A stretch of DNA of 64,000 nt from Aricia agestis (GCF_905147365.1 NC_056410.1:5865501-5929500); one strand, 5' to 3'. Positions 40,384-52,240 are shown, counted from the stretch's first letter. The notes: generated by a model from the letters alone, not told the origin. Numbers and translations: made by a program.

Positions 40384-43300
40384 TCAGTTTTCGTCGTTGA
40401 CCTCGGGTCTTGCTTGATGATCGTCTAGAGGAGACACAGAACCCGCTTGCTGATGCTCTGGAGGCGAACCAGAAGGACCAGGTTGCTGATCGTCTGGGAG
40501 CGAACCAGAAGGCCCCGCTTGCTGATCGTCGAAGGGCGACACGGTTGCCTGATTGGTGCCTCCGGGTAGTGGAGCGCGTCGAAGCTGGTCATGGGCGACC
40601 TTGCGAGGGCGCCCATGATGTCCTATTACCTTTTTCACAAGATAGCGATCATTTTCGAGTACCCTGTGAACTTCGTATGGAACGCTAAATTTCAGATCAA
40701 GAGCAGTTTGATTACGTGGATTGTTTTTTATTAAAACAAAGTCACCCCTTTGAAACCTTTGAATTTTAGCTCGTCCTTTATCGAACCTCGCTTTATCTTT
40801 AGCAGACACTTGCATCATCTTCTGTTGCACGTGTTGTTCCAGGGCTTCAATATTGATGATTGCATCATCTAGGTTTACCAAGGTCAGTAATTCTGGTGGG
40901 ACACAGTTTTGACGTCTAGTTAGAAGTGTAAGTGGAGCTATACCTGTAGTTCTATGAACAGTGCAGTTGAGGGCTAGTTGAAGGCTTTCCAAGGCTGTAT
41001 GCCAATTTGGTGTTTCATAATTTTTAATCATAATGAGGCCATTTTTAAGGGTTGCCATTACCCGTTCCACTTGCCCATTAGCTCTGCTAACCCCCGGTGC
41101 TATAGAGTGTATTTCTATATTGAACATATCGCAGTAACTTTTAAATTCTCCTAGAAATTCACGACCACCGTCTACAATTATTTGTCTTGGAGCTCCGAAA
41201 AGGTGGACAACTTGTTTCAAGGCTGCCAGAGTGCTATGATGACTTTTATTATTGGTGTGACGTAGTAGTACATATTTAGTAAAGGCATCAATTGTGACTA
41301 CAACATATTCATGCTCATTTGAACCTCCTAATTTACCTGTGATGTCCATGTGTATTACTTCAAATGGAACCACTGGCTTGGCAATGGGATGCAATTGTAC
41401 TTGAGTTACTCCAGATGTCTGTTTTGAAGTTCTACATATGATGCAGTTGTCAACAAAATCACGGACAATTGTGCTCATTTTATCAAAATAGTAGGTACCT
41501 TTTATTTTATGGAGCGTCTTCTCCCAGCCAGGATGCTTCAGAGCTGTATGGAAAGTATTGATGAGACTCCACTGGAAAGATTTTGGTACAACAATGAGCT
41601 TTTGTGAGCCCAAAATTGTGTCCTGCTTCTCAAATTTGAGAACATTGTCTTCGAGGTGATACCCAGGGACTTCTTCACCATTATGCAATTTGTCTATGAT
41701 GGGTCGCAATTGGTGGTCGCGTCTCTGTTCAATATTTATCCAATCTAAATTTTTCGTTAGGACGTTTACAGTAAGTGGATCTGGATTTCTGCTTAGGTAA
41801 TCTGCATGCTGCATCCGCTCGCCCTTCCTGTATTCTATATCAAACTCAAAATTTTGAAGATATGACCACCATCTATGTATGCGAGGTAACAAGTCTTTCT
41901 TGTGCTTGGAAGCTTTAAGCGCATTGCAGTCGGTAATCACCTTGAATTGGCGTCCATATAGGAAGTGTCGAAAATGCTTGATTGCTCGGACTACGGCCAG
42001 CGTTTCGAGTTCGTAGGAGTGATACCTACTTTCTATGTCTGTCGTACGCATACTAAAATAGGCTATCACATGCTGCCTACCGTTTATAATCTGTACGAGA
42101 ATTGCTCCAAAGCCAAGACTGCTGGCATCGGTAAATAGCTCAATAGGTTTCCCTTCTTGAAATATTGTTAAGACGGGTGCAGAAGTTAAATGATGAATTA
42201 TCTTTTGACGTGCTTCTTCATGAACATGATTCCATTGCCACTGAGCGCCTTGTTTAGTTAATTGATACAGAGGTACCATAGTCCGTGCAAAATCTGGTAT
42301 GAATCTACGAAAATACCCTGCTAAGCCGTTAAATTGACGAATCTGTTTGACATTAGTCGGAACTGGAGCCTTTAGTAGGGCCTCAACTTTTTTGGGACTA
42401 GGACGAACCTGACCATTTTCTATCACATTACCGAGATATTCAATTGACCGTTTGAAGAATAAGCACTTATCAATGTTAACGGAGAAACCCGATTCCCGTA
42501 ACGCTATAAATATTTTCTCTAAATAGACAAGACCAGATGAAAAATCTCTACATTTACTAATGACATCATCTATGTAAACTTGGGCTACGCTATCATTATG
42601 AACTTTATCCGCACTACCTGGATTTAAAAGAGGACCTAAAGCACGATTTATGCATCTTTGGTATACAGCAGGGGCATTACACAAGCCAAATGGCATAGTC
42701 TTATACTCGAACAAACCGTCCGGTGTCACAAAAGCGGTTTTCTCAATAGACTCATCAGCGATAGGAATCTGGTGAAAGCCAGAGGCCATATCTAAGGAAG
42801 TGTAGTACTGGCCTCCAGTCAACTGGTCAATTTGATCGGCTATTAAAGGAAGAGGATAATGATCCCGGACAGTGTTCGAGTTAAGTTCTCTGTAATCTAC
42901 GCACATACGATCGTCCCCGTTCTTTTTCTTGACTAAAATAATTGGACTAGAATATGGGGACTTACTTTCTTGGACAATATCATTATCTATTAATTCCTTA
43001 ACAATCTCCTTAACCTTTTCACGTTCGACTGGGCTCAATCTGTACGGTCTTCTTTCAACAAACTTGTTTGGATTTTTCAATCGAATCTCTAATTTACCTG
43101 TATTGACCCGAGATTGAGGAAAGCCGCGCGTAAAAATGGAAGAGTACTTATTTAGCAGGGTAAGGAGTTGATTAATCTCAAGTTCATTAACTAAGTCATG
43201 ATTTATGTTATCAAATAGTCCGGTTGACGATTGTATGTGCATGACACGAGGCTGAAAGCACAAAGACGCACTATTTTCAGTCACGATTACAGATAACCCG

Positions 43301-44622
43301 GTGCTGTTTAAAAGATTTGCACCTATTAATACATCTGAAGTCATTTCGTAGTCAGATAAAATATAAAAATCTATCTCTACATTAATGTCATTAATGACGC
43401 ATATAGTAGTTAGCTTATTAGTCGAAACTACAGGAAAAGGACCTATTCCTCGTAAATAATTAACTACTTGAACTCTCTTTCCAGGTAGCCTGTTTGCAAT
43501 AGATTCGCACATAACAGAGCAGTCCGCACCGCTATCGAACACCGCATCAATAACTATATCACCTACTCGCATACGCATCGTGTTTAATTTTGGTTTATTT
43601 ATTACAACTGAATTTACATTTGAAGTAATTTGTTTTTCCCGACGGTAACAAGTATCAAAAGTATGACCGGCCTTTGAACAAAAAGAACAGATCTTAGACG
43701 TATTAGGTTTTTGGAGTGATATTCCAGAAGAACTAGGGTTATTTGGAACAGGCTGTTTGTCAAGTATTGTGGAGTTATTTTTACCACGACAATCGCGAGA
43801 AAAATGCCCGGGCTTCTTACAGAAGTTACAATTAGAAATATTCCGATTATCTAAAGAGTATTTAAAACGCTTAGCAAGTGGTTGGTTCACGTTAGCGTGA
43901 TTAGGTCTCTTAGATGTACGAATAGAAGAGGCAACAGATATTAATTCAGGCACTGAAGTGGCTCTGGCATTCATAAGCTCAATCCGAAGACGTTCATCGC
44001 TAATGGTTCCAATAACTGCTTCTACTGCATCATTATCGTTAAGTTTATCCTTCGTCACTCGTCTCCACAAAATCCAAGATCGTGATAAAAACTCTGCAAT
44101 GTCTTTAGTGTGGTCATATTCATGCTCCCTAAATCGCAAGACGTCCTTTGAATAACGACTTTCGGGTTCAAATGTAGTAATAATATTTTGTCGCAACTCA
44201 TCCCATGTAGAAGTTGTAACGAGCCAATTATCAGCCCACATTTTAGCTCGTCCCTTTAATAAGCTAGTCACCTTCATACGAATATCATAATCACTAAGCT
44301 CATAGTTATTTTTAGCCGAAGTGATATGGTCACACCATTCTCGCACTCCAACGTTACCATCTGGATCATATGAAGGCAAGAACACATCGGTAATTTTTAC
44401 TTTTTCGCGCTGTTTCGTCAAGCGTTCGCTCATATTTTGCATCATTGTCATCATATGTAAATAGAACTCAGGAGGTACGTTACCGCACTGCAGCTGCTGT
44501 GAAGCTGCCATATTAACACAGGCATTTGGTCCATGATCAGCATCTACATCTGCAGTATCTGGTCCAGGTATAGTACATGGCAGCTCACTTGGTTCCGTTT
44601 CAGTCCGATTTTCTGCTTCCAT
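40384..44622 (-). CDS. gag-pol: Gag-Pol polyprotein, Ty3/gypsy family 1, copy B
   Basis: 1412 codons from the ATG at 44622, uninterrupted, ending TGA at 40384. The predicted protein reads residue for residue like copies A and C: two CCHC knuckles, DSGA protease, YIDD reverse transcriptase, RNase H, HHCC and D,D,E integrase, Gly/Pro/Gln repeats at the end. Since all three copies have intact frames and intact active sites, each could be a source of transposition. The upstream in-frame extension to 44700 has only a GTG and is most likely untranslated leader. Confidence 0.95.
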   Translation of the reverse strand: MEAENRTETEPSELPCTIPGPDTADVDADHGPNACVNMAASQQLQCGNVPPEFYLHMMTMMQNMSERLTKQREKVKITDVFLPSYDPDGNVGVREWCDHITSAKNNYELSDYDIRMKVTSLLKGRAKMWADNWLVTTSTWDELRQNIITTFEPESRYSKDVLRFREHEYDHTKDIAEFLSRSWILWRRVTKDKLNDNDAVEAVIGTISDERLRIELMNARATSVPELISVASSIRTSKRPNHANVNQPLAKRFKYSLDNRNISNCNFCKKPGHFSRDCRGKNNSTILDKQPVPNNPSSSGISLQKPNTSKICSFCSKAGHTFDTCYRREKQITSNVNSVVINKPKLNTMRMRVGDIVIDAVFDSGADCSVMCESIANRLPGKRVQVVNYLRGIGPFPVVSTNKLTTICVINDINVEIDFYILSDYEMTSDVLIGANLLNSTGLSVIVTENSASLCFQPRVMHIQSSTGLFDNINHDLVNELEINQLLTLLNKYSSIFTRGFPQSRVNTGKLEIRLKNPNKFVERRPYRLSPVEREKVKEIVKELIDNDIVQESKSPYSSPIILVKKKNGDDRMCVDYRELNSNTVRDHYPLPLIADQIDQLTGGQYYTSLDMASGFHQIPIADESIEKTAFVTPDGLFEYKTMPFGLCNAPAVYQRCINRALGPLLNPGSADKVHNDSVAQVYIDDVISKCRDFSSGLVYLEKIFIALRESGFSVNIDKCLFFKRSIEYLGNVIENGQVRPSPKKVEALLKAPVPTNVKQIRQFNGLAGYFRRFIPDFARTMVPLYQLTKQGAQWQWNHVHEEARQKIIHHLTSAPVLTIFQEGKPIELFTDASSLGFGAILVQIINGRQHVIAYFSMRTTDIESRYHSYELETLAVVRAIKHFRHFLYGRQFKVITDCNALKASKHKKDLLPRIHRWWSYLQNFEFDIEYRKGERMQHADYLSRNPDPLTVNVLTKNLDWINIEQRRDHQLRPIIDKLHNGEEVPGYHLEDNVLKFEKQDTILGSQKLIVVPKSFQWSLINTFHTALKHPGWEKTLHKIKGTYYFDKMSTIVRDFVDNCIICRTSKQTSGVTQVQLHPIAKPVVPFEVIHMDITGKLGGSNEHEYVVVTIDAFTKYVLLRHTNNKSHHSTLAALKQVVHLFGAPRQIIVDGGREFLGEFKSYCDMFNIEIHSIAPGVSRANGQVERVMATLKNGLIMIKNYETPNWHTALESLQLALNCTVHRTTGIAPLTLLTRRQNCVPPELLTLVNLDDAIINIEALEQHVQQKMMQVSAKDKARFDKGRAKIQRFQRGDFVLIKNNPRNQTALDLKFSVPYEVHRVLENDRYLVKKVIGHHGRPRKVAHDQLRRAPLPGGTNQATVSPFDDQQAGPSGSLPDDQQPGPSGSPPEHQQAGSVSPLDDHQARPEVNDEN

Positions 44623-44706
44623 CGCAATACCAAAATTCCTCAATATGAATAGGATGTCTGGTGTACCTGAAACATAAAATGAAAAGCACAGAAAGGACAC
44701 GTAAGT

Positions 44707-44719
44707 ATCCCACTTCTGA
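44707..44719 (-). promoter_or_regulatory. tRNA-Leu primer binding site, copy B
   Basis: Sense TCAGAAGTGGGAT directly after the 5' LTR, as in copies A and C. Confidence 0.6.
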
Positions 44720-45552
44720 TATCGAAAATCAGAGAGGGCGTTACAAAAATAATAATAATTATTAATTCACTTATTATGAGATTTGAATGTTTAATTTCAT
44801 CAAAGCTATTGATTTCTCACTAAAAGCAATAGATTTCATTTATAAACAATAAAACAATTTCAAATCATTAAAAATACTAAAACTTAAAGAGCAAAAGAAA
44901 TTAGAATTTAAAATTAAAAAGAAAACAAAGTGATAAAATCATTTTCATTTATTTAAACTGACATGGATTGTACTTACAATGTTTATTCACCGCAAATTCA
45001 CAGTAGAATGAGCTCCACGCTCAGAACACGTCTTTTTATAAGCATCATCCCTACTTGTTTGCCCTACCACAAGTAATTACGTCACTCTTGAAAATCATGT
45101 TATAGAAACATTAAATAATTGTAAAATTAGTAAATAACGTTAAAATGAATTAGCTTATTTATTTTGTAATTTACCAAAATTCACATTAAATTATTACGAA
45201 GTAAATAAAACCGGAAGTAATTAATTCACAACCAAAATACGTCGTAATTTTAGTGAGAATGTTTAAAGAAATTATTTAAAAGTTTGATTGGCATGGAAAA
45301 CTAGTTTCAATTACATTAGAATAATCCTATATTGGCCAACTATGAAATTGACATTAAATAATAATTTTAATAAATACCACGGAAGTTAAAATATCTTCCG
45401 GGCTTACAATAAATCATAAAATGCATATCAATCGTTCTAATAACGACGTATTACACATTTTTAACAATAATTCATGATTATAATCACATTATAATAATTT
45501 TTCTAAACATAAAATAAAGAGTCCCAATCAGACAGGAACCTCCGCGGCGACA
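44720..45552 (-). repeat. 5' LTR with promoter, copy B
   Basis: 833 bp; TATA box at 45033-45040 (minus strand), then initiator, AATAAA and GTAAGT. Confidence 0.93.
45004..45040 (-). promoter_or_regulatory. TATA box and initiator, copy B
   Basis: TATAAAAA and TCATTC with the same 31-bp spacing as in copies A and C. Confidence 0.6.
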
Positions 45553-45713
45553 TATACATATTATATTTAATATGCATCCAAGACCCAGGTACATTGAAAA
45601 CTTTTTGTTCCGTCGGCGGGACTCGAACCCGCGACCTTGTGGCTTGTAGCTCACTACCAACTCGCCCACCAACTGAGCCATGACAGAGGTCGTCAATATG
45701 GTTAGTGCGGATA
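45553..45713 (-). mobile_element. tRNA-derived SINE
   Basis: Minus strand shows an A box (TGGCTCAGTTGGTGGGCG, plus coordinates 45663-45680) and a B box (GGTTCGAGTCCC, 45618-45629) with spacing fit for RNA polymerase III. It continues into GGAACAAAAAGTTTTCAATG and an A/T-rich tail that abuts the LTR of copy B. The two sides of the tRNA part do not pair as an acceptor stem, so it is not a working tRNA gene. The type is common in Lepidoptera. Confidence 0.75.
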
Positions 45714-46575
45714 TTATTTGAATACAATATCTCATCACACTTTTATTTTAAAGACAAAAGCTACGACTGAATTTTGGTCGAATTTGTCATGCTAGCTTTA
45801 AACTTACGACAGTATTCTATTGAATAGCTTTAGAAAAATGCTCCTTTTGGAACGAAGTTCCTTATCGCGCGTTCGGCGTAAAGGGGGCTAGACAGAACGA
45901 TATTTGACCTCGAAACTTTTTATTAGTACCTGCATGGTAGGGGCAGAGGGCGTTGATAGTATTCCTATGCGTCAACTAGATGGCGTTTTTTTGGGAATAA
46001 ACAGCGACGCGTTGTTAGTATTCCTGTGCGTCAATAGATAGCGTTTTTTTATAAATTATGTATACAGGTTTTTTAAAGATAAGAAATAACTTCGTTCCAT
46101 TCGGGTGTTCCTTGACACCTCTCAAGTTTTTTTTTACTGTACTGTAAATACTGTAGCTACTAAAGTATGTCTACCACAGAGTCGCCTTCCTCTTAGCGGA
46201 ACATAAACGCTGCAACTGACACCCTACCTCACCCAGCGTCGTCGAACGCAATCAGTCACTACATTAAGACGGTTCTGGCCTGCCCTCTGATCTCCTCATT
46301 TGTCTAACTGGACGTGCCTCGATTGTCTTCAGCTACTGAAGAGCCTTAGGTCATACAGGCATACTTGAATAATGACTGGGTTTGCTTTAAAGTTTTGGAT
46401 ATTGAACGTTTTATTAACCCACATAGGAGTGAAGTATGTTAAAGTTATGATACCTTGAACCTCAGCTGTTAACTTATCCATACTAATAGTATTATTAACG
46501 CAATTTAAACGCGAAAAGACCTATGTTTTTCTACTAACTATCCACTGATAGATTTAATCTCGGAAATATAAATTA
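45714..46575. other. intergenic DNA, nothing certain
   Basis: Contains two related 18-20-bp pieces (TTCCTATGCGTCAACTAGAT at about 45962 and TTCCTGTGCGTCAATAGATA at about 46020), each followed by GGCGTTTTTT or GCGTTTTTT, so a roughly 60-bp unit is partly duplicated. No gene. Confidence 0.4.
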
Positions 46576-46916
46576 TAAAAATCATAGACACGCTGCATCA
46601 ATCATAGTCTCTTTACTTATAAAAGTCATAGACACGCTGCATCAATCATTAGTCTCTTTACTTATAAAAGTCATAGATATCTAAAGTCATAGACAGTCGC
46701 TGCACCAATCATTATTCATTAGTCTCTTTACTTATAAAAGTCATAGATATTTAAAGTCTTAGACACGCTGCATCAATCATTAGTCTCTTTACTTATAAAA
46801 GTCATAGATATCTAAAGTCATAGACACGCTGCATCAATCATTAGTCTCTTTACTTATAAAAGTCATAGATATTATAAAAGTTATAGACACGCTGCATCAA
46901 TCATTATTCTCTTTAC
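46576..46916 (+). repeat. minisatellite, about six irregular units
   Basis: The block GACACGCTGCATCAATCATT then AGTCTCTTTACTTATAAAAG recurs at 46588, 46631, 46692, 46761, 46823 and 46887. Spacing varies (43, 61, 69, 62, 64 bp) because a TCATAGATATCTAAAG insert is present in most units. Not CRISPR: units are contiguous and there are no unique spacers. Confidence 0.85.
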
Positions 46917-47279
46917 TACGTAAAAACTAGTTTGTCTAACTCCGTAAAATATCGAAGTACATAATGTAATTAGTAATTATTATTGTAGGAAACTGTGAGA
47001 TTGGTGCTCTGAGTAATACGGTATTCTTTAAACTTAACTACTAAAAGTACTTTTTAAACTTTATTCTAATGTCACAGACGAACTTTGTTTTAAAAGATTC
47101 AAAAACTGAAAACTTGAAGTTTAAGTATTCTGAACTCTGACATGTGGAAAGACGACTTTTTGAATAAATGAATAAGAAACTGTTCTTTTTTAATCATCTT
47201 TTAATAATCTTTCCGACTACCGTGAAAAACGAACAGTTATATGTTTATGGCAATCCGAGTATATTTGTATTGATGTACT
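46917..47279. other. AT-rich intergenic DNA, nothing recognised
   Basis: No supported feature. Confidence 0.4.
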
Positions 47280-47521
47280 TCTATATATATAAAAGTTAAA
47301 AGTGACTTACTGACTGATTGACATGATAGTGACCTATCAACGCACAGCCCAAACCATTGGACAGATCGGGCTGAAATTTGGCATGCAGGTAGATGTTATG
47401 ACGTATGCATTCGCTAAGAAAGGATTTTGATAAATTCCAACCCCAAGGGGTTCAAATATGGGATGAAAGTTTGTATATAATAATACTTCTTAACGCGAGC
47501 GAAGCCGCGGGCAAAAGCTCG
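47280..47521 (+). mobile_element. non-autonomous Helitron, copy 3 of the 1142 type
   Basis: TCTATATATATAAAAGTTAA at the start, CGAAGCCGCGGGCAAAAGCTCG at the end before T. Same CTCG variant end as copy 2. Confidence 0.75.
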
Positions 47522-47727
47522 TTGTTGTTAAAAATTACTGGTAATTGAAAGACGATAACAAAAAATAAACTATCAACTAAGTTTCAACGTTAGCCCACTA
47601 TAGACAAATACGGACGAACGCAAAAGATGAATATTAGTCTTTAGTAGTTAATAGTTACTCTTGATCGAATTCACACTGTAGACAGCTGTACAATCTTGGT
47701 GGTCATAGTTTCCCATCATAGACCATT

Positions 47728-48330
47728 ATGAAAGTGCCTTTAGCTGATCGTACATATTATTTTGTCAGTACCGTAGGCACCGTACGCGTTAACCGCACAG
47801 TACACGAAATGCGGCGCGTACAGTGCGGACGAACGTGCGAGGTTTCGCATCTTTTCTTACAACGAATTCTGAAATGCGGCGCGTTCGGCGCGTGCGTGCT
47901 GATAAATGCGCGATCATCTTTTAAGACCGGCACGAGCGATCCATCGATCTATTTGGAACGCTGTCGATCCGAAATCGTCTATGAATGTGAAAACACTGTC
48001 GGTGTCCCAATGGATCCCCTCGACGCGATGGCGCGGCGCGATCGTGAATACAGAAAACCAACAACGGTCCGGTCCGTTTGAGCCGTCGCGCCATACGGCT
48101 CGCTCGTTCGTGAATGATGTTACTCGCAAGCCAAAGACGCCATTTTGATTTTAGTTTGCGTTTAGAACACGTCCGGTGCTGTCGACGCCTACACTGATGA
48201 ATGATCAAATGGAACGGCTCGCTGGCGTGTTCGTAAATGCCATGAATTTGGCTCGGCGCGACATCGAGTATCGAGCCAATGGCGCGAGAGCCATATGGAT
48301 CGCTCGTGAATGCCTACCTTTAGAAACACA
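47728..48330. repeat. GC-rich internally repetitive block
   Basis: Higher GC than the surroundings. The motif GGCTCGCTCGTTCGTGAATG recurs as GGCTCGCTGGCGTGTTCGTA AATG and GGATCGCTCGTGAATG (about 48089, 48216, 48294), with GCGATGGCGCGGCGCGATCG and CGGCGCGACATCGAG between. Open frames of 70-117 codons exist on both strands, as expected in GC-rich DNA, and none has a known domain. Probably part of a transposon or a decayed gene; unclassified. Confidence 0.45.
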
Positions 48331-48733
48331 ATCTGTCTTTTATGCTACGGCGTAATCCTTTGCGATTATGTGCGGCGCAAGGCGGCGGGATCAAAGACAC
48401 GATATTTCCATTTCTGTCGCCGATCGCTCTCAAAGAATCCGCAACAACAAAGGCTTTTTTCTGATTCCCTTCCATTGTATACTTTCGTACAGTTTACAAT
48501 TTGTCCATTCATTTCATTGGAAATTTTAATAATTTTCTTGTGATTCTTTACAATTTATTATGTTTTTTGTTGTTTCTAATCATTGTACAGTACGATTGGG
48601 CGTACTGTACAATGATTGGGCATTTTTGTATGATCCATTCTACGCTTTTAAGTCCTAAAGGTTTGTTGACTACATTTATTGCTACTATTTTAAAAGGAAG
48701 GAAATAAATATACCATGACCATAATAAATAGCT
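48331..48733. other. intergenic DNA, nothing recognised
   Basis: A short inverted pair (TTGTACAGTACGATTGGGCG / CGTACTGTACAATGATTGGG, about 48584-48620) is the only structure seen. Confidence 0.35.
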
Positions 48734-49107
48734 GTAGTTATAATTATTATTGTTACGTGCTAGGGTTAAAGGATTTGGAGAGAAAGACCTGCCTACTATC
48801 TTGAAGACTTTATTCACTAGCACTAGGTTCAACACAAAGCACTAGATCCAAACACTAAGCACTTACAATGTCCTAGGTCGTAGCCAAGTCGTAGGTTTCA
48901 CTTGTATCACTTTTGATCACGTAGTTATAATTATTATTGTTACGTGCTAGGGTTAAAGGATTTGGAGAGAAAGACCTGCCTGCTATCTTGAAGACTTTAT
49001 TCACTAGCACTAGGTTCAACACAAAGCACTAGATCCAAACACTAAGCACTTACAATGTCCTAGGTCGTAGCCAAGTCGTAGGTTTCACTTGTATCACTTT
49101 TGATCAC
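48734..49107 (+). repeat. 187-bp tandem duplication
   Basis: Unit 1 is 48734-48920 and unit 2 is 48921-49107, both starting GTAGTTATAATTATTATTGT and ending CACTTTTGATCAC. I noticed one base difference (CCTACTATC versus CCTGCTATC), so the duplication is recent. No ORF spans it. Confidence 0.85.
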
Positions 49108-52100
49108 TACTTTTCACTCCGAAGTCGCCTTGACGATAGCTCAAACTGAACTGATTGACTGGCCCGCCTCCCTGTAAACTTGTAGTTTTCCCTAAGTTGA
49201 ACAAAACCTAGTACAACAAAAAAAACTTAAATCGGACTTGTAGTTCCGAAGATGCGAACACAAACATACATACATATTACATACACACACTTTTGAAATT
49301 TAGCACATTTGTTCAGACACTGAAATATACTAACATATACAAAAACTGGGCAGTTCTGAAAATATTAAGTACATACATACGCGTCGAATTGATAACCTCT
49401 TTTTTTGAAGTCGATTAAAATTCTAACAAAAACACCATCATATCATATCCACACAGATTTAAAACAAACATTTTCCTCCGTTTCATCAATGCGATTTAAT
49501 TAATCCGTTATCGCGTATTGCTATAGAGTATAGACATTATCCGAAGGCTTTATCCGATCAGTCGTTAAGGCTTCGATACACATCAGTTAACGTACCTCGT
49601 AGAACATAATTAAAAAAGTTACAGAATCTTTTTAATTGAAAATACAGCTCTGTAAGGCTTTACCGCATCAAATTCAAAACTGTCGCATAAGTATTAAGTA
49701 AATTGTTTATCTCATAAAATATTTCCGTAGCTGGAATTGTTAAATTGCAGGAACGACGGTCGGTCAGCGTTGGACCGACCGTCGTCCGTCGTTGGATTGA
49801 CAAATTTGACAGATAAGTGAAACAAAAGATACGAAAAACCATTTACATACAAGAGACAGTTCTATTTTTAAACGTCGAATCGTATCGCTGTCTCTTTCTT
49901 CGCCTGAGCTATGACGAAAATTCGATTTTTTCCAGATTGTTCGAAAAAATAATTGAAAATGTAAATAATCGAGGTATTTATTGCAATCAAGACATGTGGT
50001 AAGAGATTCCATGTGTTTTGTTTACTTTCGAGTCATAATTGGTACATTTTCGATACACGCACGATGTCATTTTCAATTTATTTAGGTAAGACAAGACGCA
50101 GCACCTTCGTGACTGCGCTCGATGCAGACTAAACAACAGACGGCCCAATTGGGCCGTATTGAATCTTCACAACGCGCGCGGTAGTAACATATCTGCTTTG
50201 AGTTTTTCATCATTGGATAGCGGTATTATTTTTAATTTTGGCCACACACCTACTGAGTTTTCCAGATTTTCTCGTCGGGCTTGTAAGCATCCTGTAGACT
50301 AAACGTTTAAAAGTCTAATGAAAATACTTATCTTAATAGAAAACGTTTGAATTTAATAATATCAATTTTGCAATTTCCTTTCTATAATCTATTTATCTAA
50401 TATAATGTCAAATATCGTCGGACAAACACTTAGAACAAAGTCGTCAAAGTTCACAGAACAATATCACATCTTTATTATATTATTAATACGCGAGCGAAAA
50501 ACTTTGGCTCCCTTTTGACGAAAAATGCGGAAACATAGGTGATTGAAATTTTGCACAGTTATAGTTTATATGGTGAAGGAGTGCATCAAGTTAATTGTGA
50601 AATTATGCTTTTATCATACATTTTTTACCAAATAAAACATTGCACACACTACAACACACACACTAGGAGATTTTGATTGACAAACCTAGACACACGAATT
50701 GTACTCTTTTATTTATGGTTGAAGGCTGTTGATTGAAAATAGATTTAGTTTTTTTATTGAATCTTAAATACTGACAATTATTACACGGCCAGTCTGTCAT
50801 CATTTGACATTATTTATCTGTGACTGTTGCAGGAATTAGGTCTAAAAAATAAATAAAGTCAATATTTTGGCCATAGAATATCAATAGAAAAGCGTTAAAA
50901 TTTGAAACTTTTAATTTAATTTTTTATTTGAGGTTGAATTTCGACCATTGGGCGATCTCTAATAATAAAAACTAGGCTGTGTACGACAGGCTTTATCCGT
51001 TTCGACGCGTCACCGTCCCGATAAATTGTGTTTCTATTTCAAACGACTTTTCCCCTTCACTGTACATCACAATGTTTCAACCCTTTTCCATTCCCAAATA
51101 AATTAAAATTCGTTTTCGATGACGTCGCGAAAGGTTTCCCACAAAAGTTTTCTTACAAAAAGTTTTATAAAATATTTTACCGTTTAACTACTTTTTAATA
51201 TCATAAGCGATAAAGCTTTTAAAGGCGAGTGCTCTCTCACCGGGAGCATTCGCTTGTTTAAGTTTACGAAAAATATTCAACAATTTCGAAAATACAAAAG
51301 CAAAACTTGGGTTAAAATTACATATGGCAGATGTGGCATTTTGAATATTGCCACATTCTCGATTCAGTGTGGCCCGCGCATTAATATTCCGTAGCGGGAT
51401 GCAATGCAACCTGCACCCCATCTCGTAGCGTCGTAGCGGACGTGCTACGACGTAGCAACCTGCTTGGACACTTCCAAGCGTCTAAAATGAGAAAACTCTT
51501 TCAATATTGTAATATTATTCCCACCGAAACCTCATATGAGAAATATTTCAGTGGGATACATACACTTTGAATAGTTTAGCAGCAAAAACAGTATATTACT
51601 TGAGCCAAACAAACTTTGCCTGTTAATAATTGGCAAAGTGTCGTAGACTTTTTAGTAGATAATATATTTATATACTTTTAGTTAAATCCCAAACTTCATA
51701 TTAATAATATATATATCTAAAACACATAAGTTGATAAAACTGCCACTTTAATGAACGTCTAAAAGAAAAGCAAGCTTGACTGTGGGTTTTTCTCACAATT
51801 AAAAAGTTGTTCCGTGCTCTCACCTCGCTAACAAGAAAGTTAGTAATTCAGACTTAAGATGGTGTTATATAAAATTCAGTATAAAGCCAACAGAACAAAA
51901 AATACGTAATAAATATATTATAGCTTTCGTTTACTTACTTGTTTTGTTTGATAATTTACAATAAAGGTCAAACTAAGAAAGAGTAAGTTCTGTGTCAAAA
52001 AATTTGTCCACGAGTCTACAAAATGTGACCCGAATATATGCATACTTTATGCGTGTATTCGGTACACAATTTTGTGTAAATACAGAAGTGACAATTAATG

Positions 52101-52240
52101 TCAATGGCTTTATTTCGTAAATTTGAGTGTTAGTGTTTCGTTGCCATTGTCATATTTTAGTGTGCGAAAAGCAACCAAATTCAAAACGGTTGAAGTATGA
52201 GAGTTACGTTTCATTAGTTTTTATTATTCGTAGTTAAAAT
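49108..52240. other. intergenic DNA, no supported gene
   Basis: A long AT-rich stretch. Minor items: AACCTCTTTTTTTGAAGTCG at about 49394 (inverted ACCGACTTC fragment), GACGGTCGGTCAGCGTTGGA then CCGACCGTC hairpin at about 49754-49790, and TAGCGTCGTAGC / GCTACGACGTA at about 51426-51455. Several 60-82-codon frames have no known domain. Host introns or intergenic DNA are equally possible. Confidence 0.4.

Larger units (their letters stand above)
39062..45552 (-). mobile_element. complete Ty3/gypsy LTR retrotransposon, family 1, copy B
   Basis: 6491 bp on the minus strand, same structure as copy A, flanked by TATA on both sides (39058-39061, 45553-45556). The only difference that I noticed from A and C is a T run of 12 instead of 10 at about 40090. 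It sits in the A/T-rich tail of a tRNA-derived SINE. Confidence 0.95.

Noticed and set aside
45598..45690. tRNA gene on the minus strand
   Set aside because: A and B boxes are good but the acceptor ends do not pair and a SINE body follows; it is a tRNA-derived SINE.
46576..46916. CRISPR-like array
   Set aside because: Repeats are contiguous with recurring, not unique, intervening DNA, and the surroundings are eukaryotic.
47728..48081. 117-codon gene in the GC-rich block
   Set aside because: Open frames of similar length exist on both strands in this GC-rich DNA, with no domain and internal repeats.
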